Below are positions 1 through 7,376 of a stretch of 64,000 bases of DNA, one piece after another. The notes beneath the pieces were generated by a model. That model had not been told where the DNA came from, did not search any database, and was given only the letters and a program-made list of their open reading frames with translations. The position numbers and the translations under genes were made by a program. Source of the DNA: Spirochaetaceae bacterium (lineage in GTDB: Bacteria > Spirochaetota > Spirochaetia > SZUA-6 > Bin103); contig JAPOQV010000496.1 of the NCBI GenBank assembly GCA_026710565.1, positions 23,374-87,373 of the forward strand, in the 5' to 3' direction. Position 1 is the stretch's first letter, and each line of letters begins with the position of its first letter.

Positions 1-231
1 ACGATTCCCGGATCGGTGCTGCCGCCGTTCACGGAGGACGCCGCTCTGGTCACGCTGCAGTTGCCGAACACGCCCGTTGAGACGACGTATACCGCCTTTG
101 GCGACTACTTGCCGGTGGCCCTGATCATTGCGCTGATCGTCCTGCTTGGCCGACATGCAGCCAGTACCGGCCACCGTCGGCAACCACCGCGCACGGCACG
201 CCGAACAGCCGCGACAGGTTGGCGTCGGTAA
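1..231 (+). CDS. lnt: Apolipoprotein N-acyltransferase, C-terminal fragment (gene enters from the left)
   Basis: The frame is open from base 1 and stops with TAA at 229-231, so only the last 76 residues are visible. The pattern of an extracellular end with PPFTED, then a segment reading TYTAFGDYLP, one hydrophobic helix (about 15 residues of V/A/L/I) and a basic tail is what the C-terminus of Lnt looks like: the nitrilase-like domain ends, TxYTxxGD follows, and the last membrane helix closes the protein. Lnt adds the third acyl chain to lipoproteins at the periplasmic face of the inner membrane. The last 107 bases overlap, tail to tail, the end of the ABC ATPase gene on the other strand. A second, complete lnt lies at 3762-5429. 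Identification rests on the tail only and would need the upstream sequence. Confidence 0.6.
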   Translation, partial: TIPGSVLPPFTEDAALVTLQLPNTPVETTYTAFGDYLPVALIIALIVLLGRHAASTGHRRQPPRTARRTAATGWRR

Positions 232-940
232 GCTGAGTGGAAGGCGGCCCGGCGCCCACGCCGACGCCCGCCTTCATCAGCATCACCCCGTCGTAGGAGC
301 CGTCCAGCTCCTCGATGCCGTGGGTGACGTAGATGACCGTTGCCGCGGATCGGTCGACGGCCGATCGCAGCGCGGCCAGGAACTCCTCGCGCGCCCGCGG
401 GTCGAGGCCCGCACACGGCTCGTCCAGCAGCACGAGCGCCGGACGCGCCGCGAACGCGCGTGCGATCAGCGTGCGCTGCCGCTCTCCGGTGGACAGCGTC
501 ACGAACCGGCGGTCGCGCAGCGGCCACATGCCGACCGCGCGCAGCTCCTCCTGCGCCCGGTCCGCCTCCGAAGGCCCGATCCGGTCGTAGACGACGAAGG
601 TGCCGCGCATGCCCGCGACCACGGTTTCCTGCACCGTCTGGAAGCGGGGGATCCACTGCAGCAGGTCGGCGTGCACCCAGGCGATGGCGCGCCGCAAGGG
701 TCCCAGGTCGACCCGTCCCAGCCGATGGCCGAGCAGATCCACCGTGCCGGAGGAAGGATGCGCGCGGCCGGCCAGCAGCCTCAGCAGCGTGCTCTTGCCG
801 CAGCCGTTGGGCCCCAGCACCGCCCAGCGCTGTCCCGGCTCCGACGACCAGCTCAGGCCCTGCAGGATCGGCGTCGCGTCGATGCGCAGCGTGACGCGGT
901 CGAGCGCGAACGCGGGAGCCACGCGGCGTGGTTCGGCCAA
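125..940 (-). CDS. ABC transporter ATP-binding protein
   Basis: Stand-alone ATPase subunit of about 271 residues. It has Walker A GPNGCGKST at residues 43-51, a Q-loop region, the signature LSTGERQ at 149-155 (T in place of the usual second serine), Walker B LVLLDEP near 169-175 and the switch histidine in YVTHG at 207. No permease or binding protein is adjacent, so the substrate cannot be named. It starts at a TTG about 26 bases after the rho stop codon and is probably co-transcribed with rho. The frame is open upstream into rho, so the exact start is uncertain. The 3' end converges on and overlaps the partial lnt gene. Confidence 0.85.
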   Translation of the reverse strand: MAEPRRVAPAFALDRVTLRIDATPILQGLSWSSEPGQRWAVLGPNGCGKSTLLRLLAGRAHPSSGTVDLLGHRLGRVDLGPLRRAIAWVHADLLQWIPRFQTVQETVVAGMRGTFVVYDRIGPSEADRAQEELRAVGMWPLRDRRFVTLSTGERQRTLIARAFAARPALVLLDEPCAGLDPRAREEFLAALRSAVDRSAATVIYVTHGIEELDGSYDGVMLMKAGVGVGAGPPSTQLTDANLSRLFGVPCAVVADGGRYWLHVGQAGRSAQ

Positions 941-966
941 TCCGCGCGAAACCGGGCCGCGAGCGA

Positions 967-2448
967 TCAGTCGCCTACGGCGGAGGTGTTCATGGAGCGC
1001 AGGAAGGCGTCGTTGGTCTTGGCCTTGCGCATCTTCTCGATCAGCAGCTCGGCGATCTGCATCTCATCCATGGGGCCGAGCACCTTGCGCAGGACCCACA
1101 ACTTGGCCAGCTCCTGGTCGCTCAGTAGCAGCTCTTCCTTGCGGGTGGCGGTCTGCTTGATGTTGATCGCCGGATAGATCCTGCGGTCGGCGATCTTGCG
1201 GTCAAGCCGCACCTCCATGTTGCCGGTTCCCTTGAACTCCTCGAAGATGACTTCGTCCATCCGGCTGCCGGTCTCTATCAGGCCGGTCGCGACGATCGTC
1301 AGGCTGCCGCCGTGCTCGACGTTCCGCGCCGCGCCGAAGAATCGCTTCGGCTTGTGCAGCGCGTTGGAGTCGACACCGCCGGACAGGATCTTGCCCGAGG
1401 TCGGCACGGTCTGGTTGTAGGCGCGCGCCAGACGGGTGACCGAGTCCAGCAGGATCACCACGTCTCGCTTGTGCTCGACCAGACGCCGCGCCTTCTCGAT
1501 CACCATCTCCGCCACTTGCACGTGCCGGGTGGCCTGCTCGTCGAACGTCGAGGAAACCACCTCGCCCCTGACATTGCGTTGCATGTCCGTGACCTCTTCG
1601 GGGCGCTCGTCGATGAGCAGCACGATGAGAAAAACCTCGGGGTGGTTCTCCGTGATGGCGTTGGCGACCCGCTGCAGCAGCACCGTCTTGCCGGCACGCG
1701 GCGGCGACACGATCAACCCGCGCTGCCCCTTCCCGAGGGGGCAGAACAGGTTCATCATCCGCGTCTCCAGGTTGCCGTCGGCCGTCTCCAGGTTCAGGCG
1801 CTCGTCCGGATAAAGCGGAGTCAGATGGTCGAACGGCACCCGGTTCTGCGCGACGACCGGCGGGTTGTCGTTGACCGTCTCCACGAGCAGCATCGCGAAG
1901 AACCGCTCTCCGTCCTTGGGCGGTCGGATCTGGCCATGGACCGTATCTCCGGTCTTGAGGTTGAACCGCCGGATCTGCGATGGCGACACGTATATGTCCT
2001 CGGGCCCCGGCAGGTAGCTGTAGTTGGGCGATCGCAGAAAGCCGTATCCATCGGGGAGGATCTCCAGCACGCCGTGGGCGTAGATCACGCCACCCTTGGC
2101 ATGCGTGTGTTCCTTGAGGATGCCGAAAATGAGATCGGTCTTCTTCATCCCGAGCAGGTTCTCGGGACTCAACCCCATGGCGGCTGCCTGACTGCGAAGT
2201 TCCGGAAGGTCCTTTACGGCGAGATCGCTGATCAGGAGTTTCTCGCGCGCGGTTCCGTCGTCGGCGGGCCAACGTCCGGCCATGCCGTCGCCACCCGAAG
2301 CCTGCGCCTGCTTCTCGGCCGCCTGTTCGGCCTGTGCGACGGCGGCCTGCTGGGCCACGGTCCCGTCGACCCCGTCGAAGCCGTCCTTGACTTCGACCCT
2401 GAGCTTCTTTCGCGATCGTGAACGTCTGCTTGTGCTCTTTTCCGGCAT
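967..2448 (-). CDS. rho: Transcription termination factor Rho
   Basis: Hexameric RNA helicase that ends transcription of untranslated RNA. The 493-residue protein has a basic, Ala/Gln-rich N-terminal extension of about 65 residues, the Rho N-terminal helical domain (about 70-120), a cold-shock-like RNA-binding domain (about 120-190, with DGYGFLR and [12 protein letters not shown]) and a RecA-like ATPase with Walker A PPRAGKT at 249-255, [13 protein letters not shown], and the Q/R-loop region [12 protein letters not shown]. The length beyond about 420 residues is explained by the extension. ATG start with GGGGAG upstream. A leader of about 110 nt separates it from its own promoter, consistent with the autogenous attenuation known for rho genes. 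Confidence 0.98.
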   Translation of the reverse strand: MPEKSTSRRSRSRKKLRVEVKDGFDGVDGTVAQQAAVAQAEQAAEKQAQASGGDGMAGRWPADDGTAREKLLISDLAVKDLPELRSQAAAMGLSPENLLGMKKTDLIFGILKEHTHAKGGVIYAHGVLEILPDGYGFLRSPNYSYLPGPEDIYVSPSQIRRFNLKTGDTVHGQIRPPKDGERFFAMLLVETVNDNPPVVAQNRVPFDHLTPLYPDERLNLETADGNLETRMMNLFCPLGKGQRGLIVSPPRAGKTVLLQRVANAITENHPEVFLIVLLIDERPEEVTDMQRNVRGEVVSSTFDEQATRHVQVAEMVIEKARRLVEHKRDVVILLDSVTRLARAYNQTVPTSGKILSGGVDSNALHKPKRFFGAARNVEHGGSLTIVATGLIETGSRMDEVIFEEFKGTGNMEVRLDRKIADRRIYPAINIKQTATRKEELLLSDQELAKLWVLRKVLGPMDEMQIAELLIEKMRKAKTNDAFLRSMNTSAVGD

Positions 2449-2563
2449 GATGCTCCCCGGGGACTCCCCGTGGAATCGGTACGTCCGTTCCGTCCGGTAC
2501 CTGCTGAATGGCGTTCTTGCTGGCCCCGTGCTTGGCGCTGGGAAGGAGTGAAGTGCTTGCGGA

Positions 2564-2593
2564 AAGTTACTCGCCGGGAGAATGCGGTGTCAA
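2564..2593 (-). promoter_or_regulatory. Promoter of rho
   Basis: On the minus strand a perfect -35 TTGACA (2588-2593), an 18-base spacer and a -10 TAACTT (2564-2569). It lies between bactofilin and rho and predicts a leader of about 110 nt. Confidence 0.6.
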
Positions 2594-2616
2594 GTTCGCT
2601 CGACGTAACCGCATCG

Positions 2617-3015
2617 TCAATCCTCCGCGGGCGTCACGGGCGCGTCGCGCTTCTCGGACGTGCCGCTCATCTCCAGTTCGCCTTCGAAAACGGCGCCGTC
2701 CGCGACGATAAGCCGCGCCGTCCCGACATCGCCGAACACGCGGGCGGTCGACAGCATCTCGACGCTGTCGGTCGCCTTGATGTCGCCGCGCACGGTGCCG
2801 CCGATCACCGCGGACCCCACCTGGATCTTGGCGCTCACCTGCCCGTCCTCGCCGACCAGGAGCCGCCCGGCGGAGTGGATCTCTCCGTCGAAGGTGCCGT
2901 TGATCTGAAGGACGCTGTCGAACCGCAGCAATCCCTTCATGTGGGTCTCGGGCGACAGTGTGGTCGGTGGCGCGTCCGGGTTGGGCCGCTGCTCCGGCCT
3001 CTTGCGTCCGAGCAC
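2617..3015 (-). CDS. Bactofilin family cytoskeletal protein
   Basis: Small protein of 132 residues with the bactofilin (DUF583) core: a short disordered Pro-rich N-terminus, then repeating hydrophobic turns with regular Gly (INGTFDGEI, LVGEDGQVSAKI, VIGGTVRGDI, ARVFGDV) that form a right-handed beta-helix. Bactofilins polymerise without nucleotide into filaments near the membrane and organise cell shape or wall synthesis. In spirochaetes and other curved bacteria they affect cell shape. The GTG start follows the stop of the response regulator gene by two bases (TGA-TC-GTG), so translation is probably coupled. The C-terminus is short and acidic. Confidence 0.9.
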   Translation of the reverse strand: MLGRKRPEQRPNPDAPPTTLSPETHMKGLLRFDSVLQINGTFDGEIHSAGRLLVGEDGQVSAKIQVGSAVIGGTVRGDIKATDSVEMLSTARVFGDVGTARLIVADGAVFEGELEMSGTSEKRDAPVTPAED

Positions 3016-3017
3016 GA

Positions 3018-3728
3018 TCAGGACCCCGTCACGCCCGCGGAGGCGATGCCGGCGAGCCGGCGGTGGAGCTCGTCAAGGGAGAGATCTCCCGCCTTGAGCT
3101 CATCGCCCTGCCGTTGCAGGTCGCCGATCTCCTGCTCCAGAGCATCGAGCTTCGCGAGGATCGCGCGCGCGTCATCCCTGATCCTGTCGGCAAGTGTCTC
3201 CGCGGATGCGGCCTCGGGAGCGTCGACCATCCGTAACTGCTGCTCGAGGGGCTTGCGCACATGCTGGGAGAAGAATATCAGTGACTCGTTCAGGGACTCG
3301 ATCACGCCGATCCGATGCTCGCGCCTGGTCACCTGCTCCTGCAGATGTCGACGGTGCAGTACCGCGCGCATGCGGGCCAGCACCTCGGTGAAGTTGAATG
3401 GCTTGGTGATGTAGTCGTCCACCCCCAGTTCCAGGCCCTGCACCTTGTCCTCGACGTCGTCGGCCGCCGAGAACATGATGATCGACACGTCCCGGTGCTC
3501 GGTGAGCCCGTCATCGTGCTTGATCCTCCGCGTGACCTCCCAACCGGTCATCCGCGGCATCATGTTGTCCAACAGGATCAGGGCAGGACGGAAGCTCCGC
3601 AGCTTTTCCAGCGCCTCCGCCCCGTCAGAGGCGGTATCCGTGGAGAAGCCGAGCTTCGACAGCATCAGGTCGAAGATCTCGACGTTCGTGGCTTCGTCGT
3701 CGACGATCAGGATCTTGTCACCGGTCAC
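3018..3728 (-). CDS. Response regulator with C-terminal helical (HisKA-like) domain
   Basis: 236 residues. Residues 1-120 are a standard receiver domain: acidic pocket D10-D11, phosphorylation site D54 in LILLDNMMP, S87, and K109 in DYITKPF. The output half is not a known DNA-binding domain. It is helical and contains the stretch FFSQHVRKPL (152-161), which resembles the histidine box of a sensor-kinase dimerisation domain (H156, R158, P160) but has no ATPase domain after it. The rest is a coiled-coil-like Leu/Glu/Arg tail. The gene directly precedes bactofilin with a two-base gap, which suggests that the regulator acts on the bactofilin or on cell shape. The helical half could instead be a dimerisation module only. 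Confidence 0.85.
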   Translation of the reverse strand: MTGDKILIVDDEATNVEIFDLMLSKLGFSTDTASDGAEALEKLRSFRPALILLDNMMPRMTGWEVTRRIKHDDGLTEHRDVSIIMFSAADDVEDKVQGLELGVDDYITKPFNFTEVLARMRAVLHRRHLQEQVTRREHRIGVIESLNESLIFFSQHVRKPLEQQLRMVDAPEAASAETLADRIRDDARAILAKLDALEQEIGDLQRQGDELKAGDLSLDELHRRLAGIASAGVTGS

Positions 3729-3761
3729 GGGAGGATCATCATCCCGTCCGGCCCGTCCCTG

Positions 3762-5429
3762 TCAACGCGCCACACGCGACCGGCGTAGAACGGCTCCGCC
3801 CAGGGCGCCCGCGATCAGCAGGAACGCCGCGGCGGTCAGCGCAACACCAAGCCAGTCGCCGGCGCGGGAATACGGCGTGGTGGCGGCATCGAAGACCGGA
3901 ACATCGCCGATCAGGGTGCCCTCGACGAACGGCTCCAGCGTTGCGGTGATCCGCCCGGAGGGCTCGACGATGGCGGTGATGCCGCTGTTTGCCGCGCGCA
4001 CCACGCTCCTGCGGTTCTCGGTAGCGCGAAACACGGCCATCGCGAAGTGCTGCATCTCCGCGGGTACGGACTTCGACCAGTAGTCGTTGGTCATGTTGAC
4101 GATCACCTGCGCGCCGCGGTTGACGAACTCGCGGTTCAGGTAGCCGAACGTGTCCTCGAAGCAGATCGGCGTCGAGAAGCGCACCCCGCCGGCGTCGAAC
4201 ACCGTCCACTCCTCGCCCTGTTCCCAGAAGTGGGTGTCGAAGTCCTCAAGCAGGTCCTTCAGAAACCGGGGTCCCCAGTCCGGGAAGCGCTCGGTGAACG
4301 GCACCAGGTGCAGCTTGCGGTAGGTCTGGACGATCCGGCCGTGCTCGTACAGCAGCGCCGCGTTGTAGTCGATTCGCATCGGCTCCCCGTTCTCGGGCGA
4401 AGGCACTCTCTGCCCGTCGTCGTTGCCGACCACGAACGGCACGGTCTGCTCGTCCAGGAACGCCCGGAGCTGACGGACCAGCTCGTACTTCCGGATCGAC
4501 TCCTGGTCGCGCGCGCGGTAGCGCGTGTGCCAGTCGATGCCGGGCACGAACGAGGTCTCGGACCAGATCACGGCATCGGGGTTGCGCGCCAATGCTTGGC
4601 GGCTCTGCCGCAGCAGGACGTGCAGGGAGCGTTCGTAGGCGAGGTACCCGCCCCGCCACGGATCGATGTTCTGCTGAACCAGCGCGACCCGCCACTGAGG
4701 ACTGGCGCCGTAGTCGGTCGGCAGGGCCGCGCCGTAGACGACGGCACCCGCGAACAGCAGGGTCCAGACTGCCGGAACAGCCGGCCGCGCGCGCAGAGTC
4801 CTGCCCACGCGCCGCCACGCGCCACGCAGCGGCCGAAGCGTTTCCATCACCTGGGCGACGTAGCTGTTCGCCAACGCCACCAGCAGCGACACGCCCCACA
4901 CGCCCGCCACCGCCGCGGAGCGTACCAGCGGGCCGAACAGGTACTGCGTGTAGCCGATGACCCCGTACGAGTACCCCAGGAACCCCTGGGTCTTCAGGTA
5001 TTCGTAGGCCACCCAGAGCACCGCCTGCCACAGGGGCGCATGGCGAGGGAAGCGATCGGTGACCAGCTTCAGCGCCGGAAACAGCGCCAGCATGTAGATC
5101 GCGTGAACGGCCGGCACGAACAGGAGGCCCAAGGCGTGAAATTTCGCCAGCCAGTAGTTGAACAGCGCGTAGCTGCCGAATCCGTAGAGAATGCCGTACA
5201 GGACCACCCGGCTCCAGGGCGTCCTGCCGATCACCCAGAACAGCGGCGCCAGCGCCACGAACGCGAGCGGATACCACCCCCAGGTGGACAGCGGATTGGG
5301 GAACGAGAGCGCGAACAGCGCCGCGGACAACGTCAACGCGGCGACCTCGAAGACGACCCGCCGCCAAGCTGTGCCGGTGGAGCGGTGTGCCGCGCCGGCG
5401 GGGATGGCCGACCTTCTCAGATCGGCCAT
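3762..5429 (-). CDS. lnt: Apolipoprotein N-acyltransferase
   Basis: Membrane enzyme of about 555 residues that N-acylates the lipoprotein cysteine. The N-terminal part is a bundle of membrane helices (about residues 25-235), followed by a nitrilase-type domain with the E-K-C triad: E291 in WSETSF, K372 in YRKLHLVPF and C423 in TPICFEDTFG (numbered from the start at 5429). A last membrane helix and a basic tail follow. The frame could start 13 residues earlier at 5468 inside the HU gene; the ATG at 5429, 16 bases after the HU stop, gives a normal N-terminus. It follows rpsT and the HU gene on the same strand. A second Lnt tail lies at 1-231. Confidence 0.95.
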   Translation of the reverse strand: MADLRRSAIPAGAAHRSTGTAWRRVVFEVAALTLSAALFALSFPNPLSTWGWYPLAFVALAPLFWVIGRTPWSRVVLYGILYGFGSYALFNYWLAKFHALGLLFVPAVHAIYMLALFPALKLVTDRFPRHAPLWQAVLWVAYEYLKTQGFLGYSYGVIGYTQYLFGPLVRSAAVAGVWGVSLLVALANSYVAQVMETLRPLRGAWRRVGRTLRARPAVPAVWTLLFAGAVVYGAALPTDYGASPQWRVALVQQNIDPWRGGYLAYERSLHVLLRQSRQALARNPDAVIWSETSFVPGIDWHTRYRARDQESIRKYELVRQLRAFLDEQTVPFVVGNDDGQRVPSPENGEPMRIDYNAALLYEHGRIVQTYRKLHLVPFTERFPDWGPRFLKDLLEDFDTHFWEQGEEWTVFDAGGVRFSTPICFEDTFGYLNREFVNRGAQVIVNMTNDYWSKSVPAEMQHFAMAVFRATENRRSVVRAANSGITAIVEPSGRITATLEPFVEGTLIGDVPVFDAATTPYSRAGDWLGVALTAAAFLLIAGALGGAVLRRSRVAR

Positions 5430-5445
5430 GGTGAGTGTGGAGGCG

Positions 5446-5799
5446 TCACACCCGGCTGGACCAGGCACGCTCCTTCAACTCGCGTCCCGGGCGGAACGAG
5501 GCGACTCCGTGGTTCTCCACCTCGACCCGTTCGCCGGTGCGCGGATTGCGCGCGACCCGGCCCTTGCGGGGTTTCAACTCGAACGTCCCGAACCCACGCA
5601 ACTCCACGGCGCGCTGGCCGATGATCCCGGCCTTCACCTGGTCGAAGAAGAGATCAAGGATGCGATGGATGTTCTTCTTGCTGACCGGCACCTCGGCGTA
5701 GATGCTCTCGATGATCTCCGCCTTGGTCAGTTTCTCTGCCCTGTCCGGTCTCTCAGCGCTGTCCGGTCTCTCAGCGCTGTCCGTCCTCTCAACCGCCAC
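5446..5799 (-). CDS. HU/IHF family DNA-binding protein with repeat-derived N-terminal extension
   Basis: 117 residues. The HU/IHF fold begins at about residue 22 (KLTKAEIIESIY) and shows the conserved GFGTFELKPRKGRVARNPRTG arm region with the Arg-Asn-Pro tip that kinks DNA. The first 21 residues are an extra segment, (T/P)DSAER repeated, encoded by three copies of an 18-base repeat, so the usual protein of about 95 residues has been extended at its start. GTG start with AAGGAG seven bases upstream. Lies 29 bases after rpsT and 16 bases before lnt. Sequence alone does not separate HU from IHF; a spirochaete HU-like role in nucleoid packing is the safe reading. Confidence 0.92.
   Translation of the reverse strand: MAVERTDSAERPDSAERPDRAEKLTKAEIIESIYAEVPVSKKNIHRILDLFFDQVKAGIIGQRAVELRGFGTFELKPRKGRVARNPRTGERVEVENHGVASFRPGRELKERAWSSRV
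5741..5794. repeat. 18-bp tandem repeat, three copies, inside the HU gene start
   Basis: Unit ctgtccggtctctcagcg at 5741-5758 and 5759-5776, with a degenerate third copy at 5777-5794. In frame; it encodes the DSAERP-type N-terminal extension of the HU-like protein. Confidence 0.9.
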
Positions 5800-5828
5800 C
5801 AGATTGCTCCTTGTGGCCCCGTACGTCT

Positions 5829-6098
5829 CTAGGTCGCCGCGAACTGCCGCCGCAGGCGGCCCGCAAGGCGACGCTTGTAACGCGCGGCCGTGCGCCGGTG
5901 CACGACGCCCTTCGAAGCGGCCTTGTCCACCGCGCGCACGGCATGGCCAAGCCGCTCGGCGGCTTCGGACTCTTCCCCATCAAGGGAATCGACGAAAGAT
6001 CGAATCGCCGTACGCATGTGGCTGCGCACGGACCGGTTGCGCAACCGGCGCATACTGTTCTGGCGCTGGCGTTTGGCAGCGGAGAGTTTCGCGGGCAT
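5829..6098 (-). CDS. rpsT: 30S ribosomal protein bS20
   Basis: 89 residues, strongly basic, with the S20 pattern: an early KRQRQNSMRRLRNRSVRS stretch that contacts 16S rRNA, then a helical segment and the C-terminal KGVVHRRTAARYKRRLA signature. Length is normal. It is the first gene of a unit with HU and lnt. The predicted promoter's -10 box ends eight bases before the ATG, so the mRNA is probably leaderless and no Shine-Dalgarno site is seen. Confidence 0.97.
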   Translation of the reverse strand: MPAKLSAAKRQRQNSMRRLRNRSVRSHMRTAIRSFVDSLDGEESEAAERLGHAVRAVDKAASKGVVHRRTAARYKRRLAGRLRRQFAAT

Positions 6099-6106
6099 CG
6101 CCAGCC

Positions 6107-6136
6107 AACCTACCAGTGCGGCGAAGCGATCGTCAA
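6107..6136 (-). promoter_or_regulatory. Promoter of rpsT (leaderless type)
   Basis: Minus-strand -35 TTGACG (6131-6136), 18-base spacer, -10 TAGGTT (6107-6112). The ATG of rpsT (6098) follows after eight bases, leaving almost no untranslated leader. Confidence 0.55.
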
Positions 6137-6144
6137 GACGCAGG

Positions 6145-6172
6145 GCCGATCACGACGTGCCGATCACGAATC
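6145..6172. repeat. 14-bp tandem duplication spanning the tyrS stop codon
   Basis: gccgatcacgacgt (6145-6158) and gccgatcacgaatc (6159-6172), 11 of 14 bases identical. The upstream copy encodes part of the FVIG C-terminus. The second copy is read in a shifted frame and supplies the TGA stop at 6150-6152. Confidence 0.75.
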
Positions 6173-7376
6173 GATGGTGCCGCTTCTTGCCGGCGCGCAC
6201 GATGAGCTGTCCGTCCGTCACGTCCGCCGCGGCTACCGCCCGGTCCATGTCACTCCACTGCCGTTCGTTGAGGTAGGCGCCGCCTTGCGCGATCAGCCGG
6301 CGGGCTTCCGAACGGCTGGAAGCGAGTCCGCCCCGCACCAGCAACTCGACCAGCGTGATGCCGCCCCCCATCTCCGCCGCGTCCAGCGGCGAGCTCGGTA
6401 TCGCGCCGCTGTCGCTTCCGCCGCCTGCGAACAGCGCGAGGCTGGCCTGGCGCGCGCGCTCGGCCTCTTCGGCGCCGTGCACGAGCGTGGTCAGCTCCAT
6501 CGCCAGCCGCTCCTTGGCCGCGACCAGAGCCCGGTCGCGCAGGCTGCCCAGCTCCTCCACCTCGGCGTCCGGCAACAGCGTCAGCATCGCCAGCAGCTTG
6601 CCGACGTCCGCGTCGGGGACGTTGATCCAGTACTGGTAGAACCGGTACGGCGCGACCCGCTCCGGGTCCAGGAACAGCGCGCCCGCCGCCGTCTTGCCCA
6701 TCTTCTTGCCGTCCGCGGTCGTCACCAGCGGCCAGGTCAACGCGTGCGCCTCGGCCTTCTCCACGCGGCGGATCAGGTCGACGCCGGCCAGGATGTTCGC
6801 CCACTGGTCGTCGCCGCCGATCTGCAGCAGGCATCCGTGGCGGCGGTGCAGCACCAGGAAGTCGTACGCCTGCAGCAGCAGGTAGTTGAACTCCAGGAAG
6901 GAGAGGCCGGTCTCCAGGCGGCGGCGGTAGGTCTCGAAGCTGAGCATCCGGTTCACGGAGAAGCGGGGGCCGATCTCGCGCAGGAATTCCAGGTAGCCAA
7001 GCTCGGCCAGCCACGCGGCGTTGTCGACCACGATGGTACGGCGGAGATCGATGATGCGGCCCCCCTGCCGCTGCATCAGCTCGGCGTTGCGGGCGACGGT
7101 CTCGACCGGCAGCAGCGGCCGCATGTCGTCCTTGTCGCTCGGATCACCCACGCGGGCGGTGGCGCCGCCGATCAGCAGTACCGGTTGATGGCCGGCGCGC
7201 TGCAGGTGCGCCATGGCAAGCAGACCGACCAGGTGGCCGGCGTGCAGGCTGGGCCCGGTGGGGTCGATGCCGAGATAGAAGGTGACCGGCTGGCGCTCCA
7301 GCAAACCCGAGAGCGCCGCGGCATCGGTCGTCTGCTTGATCAGGCCGCGCCGGGTCAGGGTGGCCAGCACGTCCAT
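6150..7376 (-). CDS. tyrS: Tyrosyl-tRNA synthetase
   Basis: Class I synthetase of 408 residues that charges tRNA-Tyr. The Rossmann domain starts with YLGIDPTGPSLHAGH, where HAGH (45-48) is the HIGH signature. The KMSKS equivalent is KKMGKT. An S4-type RNA-binding domain closes the protein (LVELLVRGGLASSRSEARRLI). The ATG overlaps the stop of glyS by one base (TGATG), so translation is coupled; both belong to the gltX-glyS-tyrS unit. The last codons lie in a tandem duplication that contains the stop. Confidence 0.97.
   Translation of the reverse strand: MDVLATLTRRGLIKQTTDAAALSGLLERQPVTFYLGIDPTGPSLHAGHLVGLLAMAHLQRAGHQPVLLIGGATARVGDPSDKDDMRPLLPVETVARNAELMQRQGGRIIDLRRTIVVDNAAWLAELGYLEFLREIGPRFSVNRMLSFETYRRRLETGLSFLEFNYLLLQAYDFLVLHRRHGCLLQIGGDDQWANILAGVDLIRRVEKAEAHALTWPLVTTADGKKMGKTAAGALFLDPERVAPYRFYQYWINVPDADVGKLLAMLTLLPDAEVEELGSLRDRALVAAKERLAMELTTLVHGAEEAERARQASLALFAGGGSDSGAIPSSPLDAAEMGGGITLVELLVRGGLASSRSEARRLIAQGGAYLNERQWSDMDRAVAAADVTDGQLIVRAGKKRHHRFVIGTS

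Noticed and set aside
1312..2421. Long open frames on the strand opposite rho, groEL, ftsZ and others
   Set aside because: They follow the third-position GC bias of the real gene, have no ribosome site and no family motif; they are shadow frames common in high-GC DNA.
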